Shown here: positions 35,088-43,920 of the stretch, in pieces | Layout: each line of letters starts with the position of its first letter | Position numbering within the stretch: position 1 is the first letter of the stretch | Assembly (NCBI GenBank): GCA_963741305.1 | Contig: CAVUHL010000003.1 | Coordinates: 434,001 to 498,000 of the forward strand | Source: DATMER01 sp963741305 | GTDB taxonomy: Bacteria > Acidobacteriota > Thermoanaerobaculia > Multivoradales > UBA5704 | Length of the DNA: 64,000 bases | Direction: 5' to 3' | The notes under the pieces: generated by a model | Database searches by the model: none | The model's input: the letters and a program-made list of their open reading frames with translations, nothing else | Told to the model about the DNA's origin: nothing | Position numbers and translations under genes: made by a program

Positions 35088-36002
35088 ATGTTGCCTTTGG
35101 CGAGGGGTATGAACCAGGCATGGGGTCTGCTCGCGCGCAAGCTGACGGGGTGGGGGAGGGCATTCATCCTCGCCCTTCCCAACTTCCTCCTAGCGGTCGT
35201 GACCGTCGTCGCCTTCTGGCTGCTCGCCAAGGCGATCCGCAACGTGGTGATGCGCCTGCTGCGCCGCGTCTCCCACAGCGAGCAGGTCACCTACCTCCTG
35301 GCGCAGGTGGTCTACATCGCCGTCTTGACGGCGGGGACGTTCATCGCCCTGGGCATCCTCGGGCTTCAGAAGACCGTGGCCTCGCTGCTCGCGGGCGCCG
35401 GCATCATCGGCCTGGCCCTCGGTTTCGCGTTCCAGGACATCGCGGCCAACCTGATGGCGGGGGTCTACCTCTCGGTCCGCCGGCCCTTCCGCCGTGGCCA
35501 CCTCATCAAGGCACAGGATTACCTGGGCACGGTCGTGGAGGTCAACCTGCGCTGGACCGAGCTCCTCACTCCGCAGGGGCAGCTCGTGTTGATCCCGAAC
35601 AAGCAGGTGTTCGAGAACCCGATCATGAACTACACCATCCGGGGCACCCGCCGGGTGGACATCACCCTCGGGGTTTCCTACGGCGACGACCTGGAGAAGG
35701 CGAAGCGTGTGGCGATGGCGGCGGTGGCCTCGGTGCCTGCCCGGCTGCCCGACCGGGAGGTGGAGCTGTTCTACGAGGAATTCGCGGAGAGCTCGATCGA
35801 CTTCACGGTCCGCTTCTGGATCAACTTCGAGGCGCAGAAGGAGTACCTGGCGGCCAGGAGCGACGCGATCATCCGCATCAAGCAGGCCTTCGACGCCGAG
35901 GGCATCACCATCCCGTTCCCGACGCGCACCTTGGAGCTCGCGCGGGGCCAGAATGCGGAGGATTACCTGCCAGACACGCCGGGCAGACAGAGCACGAGGT
36001 AA
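35088..36002 (+). CDS. Mechanosensitive channel, MscS family
   Basis: 304 residues from ATG 35088; ATG 35109 is an alternative, but its GAGGGG is only 1-2 nt away. Three N-terminal helices end in the pore helix LLAGAGIIGLALGFAFQDI (about 105-123), followed by the beta domain (RPFRRGHLIKAQDYLGTV, VLIPNKQVFENPIMNYT) and an alpha/beta C-terminal domain. The channel would open under membrane tension to release solutes after osmotic downshift. The C-terminus is short, as in the minimal E. coli MscS. Confidence 0.92.
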   Translation: MLPLARGMNQAWGLLARKLTGWGRAFILALPNFLLAVVTVVAFWLLAKAIRNVVMRLLRRVSHSEQVTYLLAQVVYIAVLTAGTFIALGILGLQKTVASLLAGAGIIGLALGFAFQDIAANLMAGVYLSVRRPFRRGHLIKAQDYLGTVVEVNLRWTELLTPQGQLVLIPNKQVFENPIMNYTIRGTRRVDITLGVSYGDDLEKAKRVAMAAVASVPARLPDREVELFYEEFAESSIDFTVRFWINFEAQKEYLAARSDAIIRIKQAFDAEGITIPFPTRTLELARGQNAEDYLPDTPGRQSTR

Positions 36003-36099
36003 AGGAGCATCGCCGCCGGGCGGCCGGCGGCGGTCAAACCCGCCCGGAACCTCGTGGTACCTTCTTACGTCTTTCTATCTGAAGAGTGAGGAGGGGGCC

Positions 36100-36990
36100 A
36101 TGAAGCTGACCATCGAGGGTGTCGGTAAGCGGTACCGTGGGGATTTCTGGGGTCTGCGCGGGTTCACTTTGGAATTGGGGCCGGGGGTGCTCGGCCTGCT
36201 CGGGCCGAACGGGGCGGGCAAATCGACCCTGATGCGGATCCTGGCCACCATCACCCGGCCCACCGAGGGCCGGGTGGCCTGGGACGGCACCGACATCGTG
36301 GCCCAACCCGACCGGCTGCGCGCCGTGCTCGGCTATCTGCCGCAGGACTTCGGTGTCTACCCGAACCTCAACGCCGTCGAGTTCCTGGAGTACATGGCCG
36401 CGGTCAAGGGATTGCCGGCCGCCGCGGCCCGCGGCCGGATCGACGAGCTGCTCACCCTGGTCAACTTGACTGAGGCGCGGAAGCGTCCGCTCGGCGGCTA
36501 TTCGGGCGGCATGCGCCAGCGCATCGGCATCGCGCAGGCCCTGCTCAACGATCCCAGGCTGCTCATCGTGGACGAGCCCACCGTCGGCCTCGACCCCGAG
36601 GAGCGGGTGCGCTTCCGCAATCTCCTCTCGGAGCTGGGCGGCGAGCGCATCATCATCCTCTCGACCCACATCGTCTCGGACGTCGAGGCCACGGCCAGCG
36701 GCATCGCCATCGTGGACGGCGGGCGGCTCCTCGCCCACGCCGCGCCGGAGGATCTGCTGCGCCAGGTCGAGGGGCGCGTCTGGGAGTGGGTGCTGCCCAG
36801 CGCGGACCTGCCCGCGGCCCGCGAGCACTGGAAGATCAGCAGCACGGTGCGCCGCGCCGACGGCGTCCATGCCCGCGTGGTCTCGGAGGTGCCGCCGCTT
36901 GGCGCGAAGCCTCTGCCTCCTTCTCTGGAAGACGCCTATCTCCACGTTTTGGAAGGCAGCCGGAGCGAGCGCAAAAAGGCGGCGGCATGA
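36100..36990 (+). CDS. ABC transporter ATP-binding protein
   Basis: 296 residues; GAGGAGGGGG just before ATG 36100. Walker A GPNGAGKST, Q-loop LPQDFGVYP, signature YSGGMRQRIGIA, Walker B LLIVDEPTVGLDPEE and switch STHI are all present. The C-terminal ~70 residues after the nucleotide-binding domain are typical of exporters of the CcmA/DrrA class. It is coupled by ATGA to the permease gene and forms a two-gene exporter. The cargo is not evident. Confidence 0.92.
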   Translation: MKLTIEGVGKRYRGDFWGLRGFTLELGPGVLGLLGPNGAGKSTLMRILATITRPTEGRVAWDGTDIVAQPDRLRAVLGYLPQDFGVYPNLNAVEFLEYMAAVKGLPAAAARGRIDELLTLVNLTEARKRPLGGYSGGMRQRIGIAQALLNDPRLLIVDEPTVGLDPEERVRFRNLLSELGGERIIILSTHIVSDVEATASGIAIVDGGRLLAHAAPEDLLRQVEGRVWEWVLPSADLPAAREHWKISSTVRRADGVHARVVSEVPPLGAKPLPPSLEDAYLHVLEGSRSERKKAAA

Positions 36991-38564
36991 GCCGCCTGAG
37001 GGTCCTCTGGCACCTGCTCCGGGCCGACTTCCTGGAGCGGGTGAGGCGCTACGGCTTCCTGGTGACGCTGCTGTTCGCGGCCTGGCTCGGGTACCTGGTG
37101 AGCGCCGGGACGATCAAGCTCTGGATCGGCAACGCGCGCGGCGTCTACGACTCCGCCTGGGTGGGCGCGCTCACTGCCATGGTGGTGAACTCCTTCCTCT
37201 CCCTGGCCGGGTTCTACGTGATCAAGAACGCCGTGGAGCGCGACCGCCAGACCGGCGTGGGGCAGATCCTGGCCTCGACCCCGATGTCGAAGCCGCTCTA
37301 CACGCTGGGCAAGACGGCGAGCAACCTGGCGGTGCTCGGGGCCATGGTCGGAGTCCTCGCCGTCTTCGCCGTGGTGACGCAGTGGGTGGTGGCCGAAGAC
37401 CCGCAAATCCATCTCTGGCCTCTCCTGTCGCCGTTCCTTCTCCTGGCCCTGCCCGTGATGGCGCTGGTGGCCGCGCTCACGGTGCTCTTCGAGACCATCC
37501 CCTGGCTGCGGGGCGGGTTCGGCAACGTGGTCTGGTTTGCCCTGTGGACGGTGATGATGGCCGTCCCCGTGGCCACCAAGGGCGTCCCGGACCCGATCGG
37601 GATGACCCTGGTCGCCCAGGACATGCAGGAAGAGGTGGACGCCCGCTTCGGCAAGGCGGACCGCGGTTTCATCCTCGGCGGGATGACAAAGGAGGACGAG
37701 GCCAAGGCCCAGGTCTTCCGCTGGCAGGGGCTGGACTGGACGCCGGGCCTCGTGCTCGGCCGCCTTTCCTGGTTCGCGCTGGCGGTGGGGATCTCCCTGA
37801 CCGCGGCTCTCTTCTTCGACCGCTTCGACCCGGCCAAGGGACGGATACGCCTCCCGAAGCGGAAGCGGAAAGGGAAGGAGGAAGTGGAGGAGGCCCTCCC
37901 GGCCCTGCCCGAGCACGTGACGCTCACGCCGCTCGCGGCGCTGGCGCCAGGGACGGCTTTCCGCTTCCCCGGGGTGCTCGCCGCGGAGCTGCGGCTCGCC
38001 CTCAAGGGTCAGCCCTGGTGGTGGTACGCGGCGGCCCTCGGGCTGATCATCGCGGGGCTGACGGCGCCTGTGAATGGGGTACGCCAGATCGTGCTCCCGC
38101 TGGCCTGGATCTGGCCTCTTCTGATCTGGTCGCCGATGGGCAACCGGGAGTCGCGCTTCGGCACGGGCGAGCTGTTGTTCTCGGCGCCCCGCCCGGTGGG
38201 CCGGCAACTCCCCGCGGTCTGGATGGCCGGCGTGCTCGTGGCGGCGGTGGTGGGTGGCGGCGTGGCCGCCCGGTATCTGATGATGGTCGTGATCGACGGG
38301 GACTTCACTGCTTTGGCAGCCTGGGCGGTGGGTGCGCTGTTCATCCCCTCGCTTGCCCTGGCGCTGGGGGTCTGGAGCGGGAGCAGCAAGCTTTTCGAGG
38401 CGGTCTATCTCTTCATCTGGTACATCGGACCGATGAACCGGACGCCGGAGCTCGACTACCTGGGCGCCACGGATCGCGGACAGCCCCTCTTCTGGCTAGC
38501 GGCCACGGCGCTCCTCGCGGCAGCGGCGGCGGCGGGGCGGAAGTGGCAGCTCCATCGTGACTGA
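36987..38564 (+). CDS. ABC transporter permease (ABC-2 type)
   Basis: 525 residues with two clusters of about six membrane helices each (about 20-250 and 330-515) separated by a cytoplasmic linker rich in K/R/E (about 285-310). The first half carries the ABC-2 pattern (RQTGVGQILASTPMSK is the coupling loop). Unlike the usual ~260-residue ABC-2 subunit it is a tandem of two halves, so one polypeptide may make the whole membrane pore with an ATPase dimer. Starts 4 nt inside the ATPase gene. Confidence 0.85.
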   Translation: MSRLRVLWHLLRADFLERVRRYGFLVTLLFAAWLGYLVSAGTIKLWIGNARGVYDSAWVGALTAMVVNSFLSLAGFYVIKNAVERDRQTGVGQILASTPMSKPLYTLGKTASNLAVLGAMVGVLAVFAVVTQWVVAEDPQIHLWPLLSPFLLLALPVMALVAALTVLFETIPWLRGGFGNVVWFALWTVMMAVPVATKGVPDPIGMTLVAQDMQEEVDARFGKADRGFILGGMTKEDEAKAQVFRWQGLDWTPGLVLGRLSWFALAVGISLTAALFFDRFDPAKGRIRLPKRKRKGKEEVEEALPALPEHVTLTPLAALAPGTAFRFPGVLAAELRLALKGQPWWWYAAALGLIIAGLTAPVNGVRQIVLPLAWIWPLLIWSPMGNRESRFGTGELLFSAPRPVGRQLPAVWMAGVLVAAVVGGGVAARYLMMVVIDGDFTALAAWAVGALFIPSLALALGVWSGSSKLFEAVYLFIWYIGPMNRTPELDYLGATDRGQPLFWLAATALLAAAAAAGRKWQLHRD

Positions 38565-38570
38565 TAACAT
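38565..38570 (+). promoter_or_regulatory. -10-like TAACAT, leaderless arrangement
   Basis: TAACAT follows the permease stop directly and lies 9 nt before the acetyltransferase ATG at 38580; no Shine-Dalgarno is present between them. Confidence 0.4.
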
Positions 38571-38579
38571 GCGGTCCCT

Positions 38580-39140
38580 ATGGCCCTGCCCCTGGAGACG
38601 CCCCGACTGATCCTCCGCCGCTTCCGGGACGAGGACCTGGGGCCTTTCCTGACCTACCGCAATCACCCGGAGGTGGCGCGCTACCAGAGCTGGGTGCAGT
38701 GGACCCGCGAGCAGGGGCTCGATTTCCTGCGCGACCAGCAGCGGGTCAACCCGGGGGACCTGGGCCGCTGGTTCCAGTACGCCCTGGAGCTGAAGGACGG
38801 CGGCGCGCTGACGGGCGACTGTGGGATCTGCCTCAAGATCGAGAGGCCGCGCACGGCCGAGGTCGGCTTTTCCCTGGCGCCCGAGCACCAGCGCCAGGGG
38901 CTGGCCTTCGAGGCCGTGTCGCGGATCGTGGAGCACGCCTTCCGGGAGCTGGGGGTGGTGCGGATCGTCGCGACCGTGATCCAGGGCAACGACCGCTCGG
39001 CGTCCCTGCTCGGCCGGATCGGCCTGAGCCATGGGCTGCCGGAGAGGGTCTGGTTCAAAGGCCAGTGGGCGGAAGAGCTGCGGTTCTCTCTGGAGCGGTC
39101 CGACTGGCTGCTGCGTCCAGAAGCTGCTGCAGGCGCTTAG
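38580..39140 (+). CDS. GNAT acetyltransferase (RimJ/RimL-like)
   Basis: 186 residues: LETPRLILRRFRDEDLGPFL at the start, EVGFSLAPEHQRQGLAFEA in the acetyl-CoA-binding segment (Q-x-x-G-L-A), then VATVIQGNDRSASLLGRIGL. It belongs to the same broad family as the 30809 gene but is not a close copy. The last 86 nt overlap, antisense, the 3' end of the large kinase gene, so the C-terminal ~28 residues are encoded on DNA that also codes for the kinase tail. Confidence 0.85.
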   Translation: MALPLETPRLILRRFRDEDLGPFLTYRNHPEVARYQSWVQWTREQGLDFLRDQQRVNPGDLGRWFQYALELKDGGALTGDCGICLKIERPRTAEVGFSLAPEHQRQGLAFEAVSRIVEHAFRELGVVRIVATVIQGNDRSASLLGRIGLSHGLPERVWFKGQWAEELRFSLERSDWLLRPEAAAGA

Positions 39141-42100
39141 TGCGGGCGTAGCTCCCGCTGTCCTCAGCGGCCTTGATGCCGCTTCGCGCCGCGGCCTCGG
39201 CTGCCACGGCATCGCCGCTCGCGAGCGCGGCTTCGGCGAGGGCTTCCGACGCGCGGAGCTGCAGGGCACGGTGCCCCAGCCGTTGCGCCTCGGCGTTCAG
39301 CTCGCGCAGCTCGGGCAGGCGGTCGTCCAGGCTCGCCAGGCTCAATTGGACCAGGCGGGCGTGGAGCAGGACCACGACCGCGCCGCTCGCCCTGGCTTCG
39401 GCGACCGCCTCGGCGGCAGCCTTCCGGGCCGCTCCCGCATCCCCGTTCCGTTGATGCCATTCGGCGCGGAGCCGGAGAAGCTCGGCCCTCTGCTCGTGGC
39501 TGCCCTCCTGCGACAGGAGCTTCTCGGCCGTATCCAGCCTCTTCCCAGCGTCTTCGAGCTTCCCCATCTCCAGCCAGGTTTCGGCCTCGGCCAGGGTGAA
39601 CTCGGCCTGGCCGCGCACGTCCTCCAGGTCTTTCAGGACGGTCAATGCCTCCTTGAAGGAGGAGAGCGCGGCCTCGAAGCGGCCCTGGAGGAGGGCGATG
39701 CGGCCGATGTGCCCCAGCGAGGCGGCGGCCGCCTCCTGCAGCTCCAGCTCGCGGCTCTCCTCGAGAGCGCCCAGGAAGGACTTGAGCGCGGCATCCCAAT
39801 CCCCCTGGGCGATCTGAAGCATGCCGAGGTCCTGCTGCCCGTAGACGATCCCGGCCCGGTCGCCGGCGCGGCGGGAGAGCTCCAGCCCCTGGCCCCAATA
39901 GACCATGCCATCGTCGAAACGGCCCAGCAGGTAGCTCGCCCAGCCCACGTTGCGCAGGCTCTCGGCCAGGACCAGCGGCTGGTTCAGAGGGCGCCGGAGC
40001 TGCAGGGCGTGGCGGTAGTGCTCGAGCGCCTGGTCATAGCGGCCGCGCTCCTCTTCCAGGACGCCGAGGTCGTTGTGCAGCTCGGCCAGGCCCGCGGGGT
40101 CGTCCAGCCTTTGCAGGATGGTCAAAGCCTCGCCGAGCGTCTGCTCTGCCTTGCCGTGGTCGCCCTGTACCAGTTGAACGTAGGCCAGGTTGCGCAGGGT
40201 GGCGGCAAGGCCGCGCTCCTCGCCAAGGCGGCGGCGGATCTCCACGGCTTTGTCCAGGGCCTCGAGCGCCTTCGCGGGCTCTCCGAGGTGCCGCCAGGCG
40301 ATGCCCATGGCGTTCAGCACCTCGGCGCTGCCGGCCTCGCTCCGGAGGCGGTTCTGGATGACCAGGGCGCGGACCAGGTACTCGTCGGCCGCCCGCCGGA
40401 CGTCCCCACCGGAGATCGAAGCCTTGGCGAGGAGGAACCAGGCCCGTGGGTGGGTCGGGGCCTCCGTCACCACCCGCCGGAGCGTGGCAATCGCCGCGCT
40501 CAGGTCCCCCTGCTCGCTGCAGGCCTCCGCGAGCTCGATCCAGGCCTCGGTGTCGTAGGGGTGCCGCGCCACCAGCTTGCCCAGAAGGTCCCGGGCCTTG
40601 TCAGGCTCGCCGCGCAGGCGCGCCTCCAGGGCCTGCACCTCCCACACGGCCCGGCCGGTCTGCGCTCCCGGCGTGGCGGCTGCGCGGCTTGCTGCCTCCA
40701 GCGCCTGGCCATGCAGGCCCATGTCCGCCAGGGCGCGCGCCAGGCGCACCCAGGCCGGCGTGTACGCGGGGTCGGCCTTCACCGCCTTGCGCAGCTCTTC
40801 GACCGCGGCCCGGACGTCGCGCCGGAGCAGGAGATCGACCCCGCTCTGATAAGCGCGCAGGGCCGCGGGCGACGAGGTCCGTTCTGGAGCGGTGACCGCG
40901 GCGGGGGGAGGCTCCACGGCGAGGAGCTCGCGCAGCTCCCGGCCGAGCGCGCCGGCCATGGCGAAGACGTCTCCCTCGCCGGCCCCTTGCGCCTGCACCT
41001 TCGCCGGCGGACCTTCCCCGGAAAGGCCGAGGTCGACGCGCAGCTTGCCGCCCGCGGCCCAGAGGCGGCCCGCGACCACGCGGTCGGCATCCAGCACCTC
41101 GGCGAGGCGCCGGAGGTCTTCCGGGCCGAGCGGTCCGCCGGAGAGCCCGAGGTCGTGGACGGTCTGGAAGACGCGGGAGCTGTCCACCACCCGCAGGGAC
41201 GGGCTCTCCGCCAGGTCCGTGGAGAGCATCTCGGCGAGGCCGCGGGAGATCCAGGAGAGGTCGGGCTTGCCGGTCTCGTCCGCCAGCGGCAGCACGGCGA
41301 CCGTGTGGCGGGGGACGGCCGAGGCGAGCACCGCGGGCACGGCCGGCGCCGTGTCGGGCTGGTGCCGCTCGACATAGACGACCCACGCGGTTGCCAGCGA
41401 GGCCGTCACGGCCAGAACGGCGGCGGCACGGCGCGCAGCCGGAGGGAGCGCGAAGCTTCGATGACCATCCAGGGCGTCGATCAGCTCGCGCGCGTTCTGG
41501 AACCGGTTTTCGGGGTCGCGCTGGAGCAGCCGGCGGATCACGGCGGCCAGCCAGGCCGGAACGTCGCCGCGCAGCGTCCGGATGTCCTTGGAGGCGCCGG
41601 TGAGGCGCTGGGCCATGTCCTCGGCGGTCGAGCCGCCCTTGAAGGGGAGCTCGCCGGTGAGCATCTCGAAGAGCATGATGCCGAGCGCGTAGAGGTCGCT
41701 GCGCCCATCCACCACCTCCCCGCGGGCCTGCTCGGGGGAAAGGTACGCGAGCGTGCCGATGACCGAGCCCGTGCGGGTGGGGCCGCGGTCGTGCAGCGAG
41801 CGGGCCACCCCGAAATCGGTGATCCAGGCGCGGCCCGCCTTGTCCACGAGGACGTTGGGCGGCTTGAGGTCGCGGTGGATGATGCCCTCGCCGTGAGCGG
41901 CTTCCAGGGCCAGGGCGAGCTGGCGCGCGATGGCCACGGCGCGGTCGGGGGAGAGCGCCCCGTCCTCGCGGAGCACCTGGCGCAGGGAGCGCCCCTCCAC
42001 GAGGTCGAGGGTGAGGAAGATATAGCTGCCGTCCTGGCCGATGTCGTGGATGCGCACGGCGTTGCGGTGCGACACCTGGCGGTTGAGCAGCAGCTCGCGG

Positions 42101-42357
42101 CGCAGGCGCGTCTCCACCCGCCCGTCGCCCGCCAGGTCGGGCCGCAGCACCTTGACCGCGATGCAGATGCCGAGCTCCTGGTCGAAGGCGCGGTACACGA
42201 CCCCCATGCCGCCGCTGCCGATCCGCTCCTGGATGCGGTAGCGGCCGGCCAGCAGGTCGCCCGGCTCCAGCAGGCGGCCGTCTGGCACCTCCGCCCCCGG
42301 CGCCGGCATGATCCGCTCGGTGGGCGCCTCATGCGGGTATGGCGGGTAGGCTTGCAT
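39055..42357 (-). CDS. Ser/Thr protein kinase with TolB-like domain and TPR array
   Basis: 1100 residues from ATG 42357 (a GTG at 42360 is the alternative). Kinase domain about 38-300: GSGGMGVVYRA, IAVKVLRP, HRDLKPPNVLVD, TDFG, GTLAYLSPEQA. One membrane helix (about 318-337) follows. A FlgO/TolB-like N-terminal sensor fold (AVLPLADETGKPDLSWISRG, about 355-480) and then a long TPR array (about 500-1085) fill the outside. The layout is that of eukaryote-like kinases with an extracytoplasmic protein-interaction region, common in Acidobacteriota and Myxococcota. Its target is unknown. Confidence 0.9.
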   Translation of the reverse strand: MQAYPPYPHEAPTERIMPAPGAEVPDGRLLEPGDLLAGRYRIQERIGSGGMGVVYRAFDQELGICIAVKVLRPDLAGDGRVETRLRRELLLNRQVSHRNAVRIHDIGQDGSYIFLTLDLVEGRSLRQVLREDGALSPDRAVAIARQLALALEAAHGEGIIHRDLKPPNVLVDKAGRAWITDFGVARSLHDRGPTRTGSVIGTLAYLSPEQARGEVVDGRSDLYALGIMLFEMLTGELPFKGGSTAEDMAQRLTGASKDIRTLRGDVPAWLAAVIRRLLQRDPENRFQNARELIDALDGHRSFALPPAARRAAAVLAVTASLATAWVVYVERHQPDTAPAVPAVLASAVPRHTVAVLPLADETGKPDLSWISRGLAEMLSTDLAESPSLRVVDSSRVFQTVHDLGLSGGPLGPEDLRRLAEVLDADRVVAGRLWAAGGKLRVDLGLSGEGPPAKVQAQGAGEGDVFAMAGALGRELRELLAVEPPPAAVTAPERTSSPAALRAYQSGVDLLLRRDVRAAVEELRKAVKADPAYTPAWVRLARALADMGLHGQALEAASRAAATPGAQTGRAVWEVQALEARLRGEPDKARDLLGKLVARHPYDTEAWIELAEACSEQGDLSAAIATLRRVVTEAPTHPRAWFLLAKASISGGDVRRAADEYLVRALVIQNRLRSEAGSAEVLNAMGIAWRHLGEPAKALEALDKAVEIRRRLGEERGLAATLRNLAYVQLVQGDHGKAEQTLGEALTILQRLDDPAGLAELHNDLGVLEEERGRYDQALEHYRHALQLRRPLNQPLVLAESLRNVGWASYLLGRFDDGMVYWGQGLELSRRAGDRAGIVYGQQDLGMLQIAQGDWDAALKSFLGALEESRELELQEAAAASLGHIGRIALLQGRFEAALSSFKEALTVLKDLEDVRGQAEFTLAEAETWLEMGKLEDAGKRLDTAEKLLSQEGSHEQRAELLRLRAEWHQRNGDAGAARKAAAEAVAEARASGAVVVLLHARLVQLSLASLDDRLPELRELNAEAQRLGHRALQLRASEALAEAALASGDAVAAEAAARSGIKAAEDSGSYARTKRLQQLLDAAASRTAPERTAALPPTGL

Positions 42358-43211
42358 CACAGCAACCCCAGGCCCAGCTGCGTCTTCAGGCTCAGGCTGA
42401 AGCGCAGCGTCTCGCCGGCCGCCCGCAGCAGGCCAGCGACGTTGACCACGTCCCGCGACGACCGCCAGACGTCCGGGATGGCGGCGCCGCTGTTGCTCGT
42501 GACCAGCGCGAGGAACTGGTTGGCCCGCGTGACCGCCAGGGCCTTGTTGCCCCCCTCATAGGCGGAGCGGATCTGCGCCGCGAGCGCCGTCAGTTGAGAG
42601 AAGACGGCCGGATCGATCAGCGCCTCGTTGTCTTCCAGGGTGACTTCGAGCCGCTCGAGCTTCTCGCGGATGGTGAGGCTGAGCGGCCGCAGGTCGACCA
42701 GGATCAGGAACTCGGAGAAGCTCCCCTTCTTGCCCCGGCAGCGGTAGCTGCCGCTGCCGACGTATTCGGTGATGTCCTCGAACGGTTCGCCCAGGGACGC
42801 GCCGTAGATCCGCAGCAGGGTGCCGGGGAGGTAGGGCAGGTTGTGGGTATGCAGGGCGATCGTGACCGGGCCGCTGAACGAGAGCCCGCCGCTGGCGGGC
42901 GGCTCGATGCGGAGCAGCACGGGGAAGGTGGCCGGCACGAGCGCCTGGGTCAGGCGCGACAGCAGGGCGGTGTCGAGAGGGTTGACCAGCGAAACGTCGA
43001 GGCCGGCGTTCGACTCGGTCAGGCCGACGACCTGCTCGAAGGCGACGGTGAGGTCCGCCCCGATGCCTCCGGGCAGGGAGATTTCGGCGCGCAGCTCGTT
43101 ACCGTCGACGACGACGCCAGCTATTCCATCCAATAGCCCCTCCGCCGAGGCGGACAGGGGAAGGAGCAGCATCAGGAGCGCGAGTCCGATGAGGGACGTA
43201 CGGCTGGTCAT
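42357..43211 (-). CDS. Secreted hypothetical protein
   Basis: 284 residues with a signal peptide (LIGLALLMLLLPLSASA) and GGAGG about 10 nt before ATG 43211. A mostly beta domain (about 25-165: GVVVDGNELRAEISLPG, GPVTIALHTHNLPY) contains a single CR-C pair (YRCRG) and is followed by a helical C-terminal half (about 180-280). I do not recognise the family with certainty. It shares its stop with the kinase start, so both are made from one message and the protein may be the kinase's periplasmic partner or ligand-binding helper. Confidence 0.7.
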   Translation of the reverse strand: MTSRTSLIGLALLMLLLPLSASAEGLLDGIAGVVVDGNELRAEISLPGGIGADLTVAFEQVVGLTESNAGLDVSLVNPLDTALLSRLTQALVPATFPVLLRIEPPASGGLSFSGPVTIALHTHNLPYLPGTLLRIYGASLGEPFEDITEYVGSGSYRCRGKKGSFSEFLILVDLRPLSLTIREKLERLEVTLEDNEALIDPAVFSQLTALAAQIRSAYEGGNKALAVTRANQFLALVTSNSGAAIPDVWRSSRDVVNVAGLLRAAGETLRFSLSLKTQLGLGLL

Positions 43212-43279
43212 GGCTGTGCCTCCGCTGCGAGCACGCAGTAGTACGACCCTGATCCATGAGCAAATTGCGCGCCAGTACG

Positions 43280-43355
43280 CGCTGCTCAGATGGGTTCTGA
43301 GCCCCTCAGGTGAGCAGCGGTGCCTCCTGGATGAGCATCCTGCCGCTCAGGCACC
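43280..43355. other. Two consecutive stem-loops upstream of HicBA
   Basis: CGCTGCTCA (43280-43288) pairs with TGAGCAGCG (43311-43319), with a nested CTGA/TCAG; then GGTGCCT (43319-43325) pairs with AGGCACC (43349-43355). They lie in the 241-nt gap between divergent genes and could be the operator/terminator region of the toxin-antitoxin operon. No gene is seen in the gap. Confidence 0.5.
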
Positions 43356-43452
43356 GTCAGCATTCTCGGTCCTAGCGTAGATGAGTGCCCGCGGAAGAGG
43401 AAAAGGTTGGAAGGGTCCTCTGATAGAGTTGCCTCTGCGAGGAGACGTCATC

Positions 43453-43698
43453 ATGCTGCTCGAATATCTGAACGCTGCCCTGGAGCGGGCCAGCTACGAA
43501 AAGATCGAGGACGAGGAGCCTTACTACGGGGAGATCCCCGGAGTCGAGGGCGTCTGGGCGACGGGCACGACCCTGGAGGAGTGCCGCCGCAATCTCGTGC
43601 AGACTCTGGAAGATTGGATCTTCTTCAGCATCTACCGCGGGGAGTCCATCCCCGAGATTGATGGATTCTCCATCGAGCTGCCCCGGCTCGCCGGATGA
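43453..43698 (+). CDS. hicB: HicB-type antitoxin
   Basis: 81 residues from ATG 43453 (GAGGAG 7 nt upstream; the longer frame from 43381 lacks a ribosome site). The small HicB fold is visible: YYGEIPGVEGVWATGTTLEECRRNL, then a W-rich helix and FSIELPRL. Only the compact partial-RNase-H-like domain is present, without the C-terminal helix-turn-helix that many HicB proteins use to repress their promoter. It is coupled by ATGA to the toxin gene and should neutralise it. Confidence 0.85.
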   Translation: MLLEYLNAALERASYEKIEDEEPYYGEIPGVEGVWATGTTLEECRRNLVQTLEDWIFFSIYRGESIPEIDGFSIELPRLAG

Positions 43699-43916
43699 AA
43701 CGCCTTTCCGCCGTATCCAGACGCGACCTGCTGAGTCGCTTGAGGCAACTGGGCTTCGAAGGCCCTTACACCGGCGGGCGGCACGAGTTCATGATGCGGG
43801 GTTCTACGCGCCTTGTCGTGCCCAACCCCCATCGCCAGGATGTCAGTGTCGACCTCCTGATCCGCATCCTTCGGAAGGCGGGAGTCACCCGGGAAGAGTG
43901 GCTCGCCACGGAGTGA
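43695..43916 (+). CDS. hicA: HicA-type mRNA interferase toxin
   Basis: 73 residues, double-stranded-RNA-binding-like fold: SRRDLLSRLRQLGFEGPYTGG, catalytic His in GRHEFMM, then LVVPNPHRQDVSVDLLIRILRKAGV. The histidine that HicA needs for RNA cleavage is present, so the toxin looks intact. Antitoxin first, toxin second is the reverse of the classical hicAB order but is common. Located 4 nt before the aldolase gene. Confidence 0.88.
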   Translation: MKRLSAVSRRDLLSRLRQLGFEGPYTGGRHEFMMRGSTRLVVPNPHRQDVSVDLLIRILRKAGVTREEWLATE

Positions 43917-43920
43917 TCTG

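Noticed and set aside
39031..42561. 1176-residue frame on the plus strand
   Set aside because: It is the antisense shadow of the kinase-TPR gene; no domain or ribosome site, and composition fits the complement of a GC-rich gene.
43381..43452. Longer HicB start at 43381
   Set aside because: No ribosome site at 43381, whereas GAGGAG precedes ATG 43453; the extension is not like HicB.
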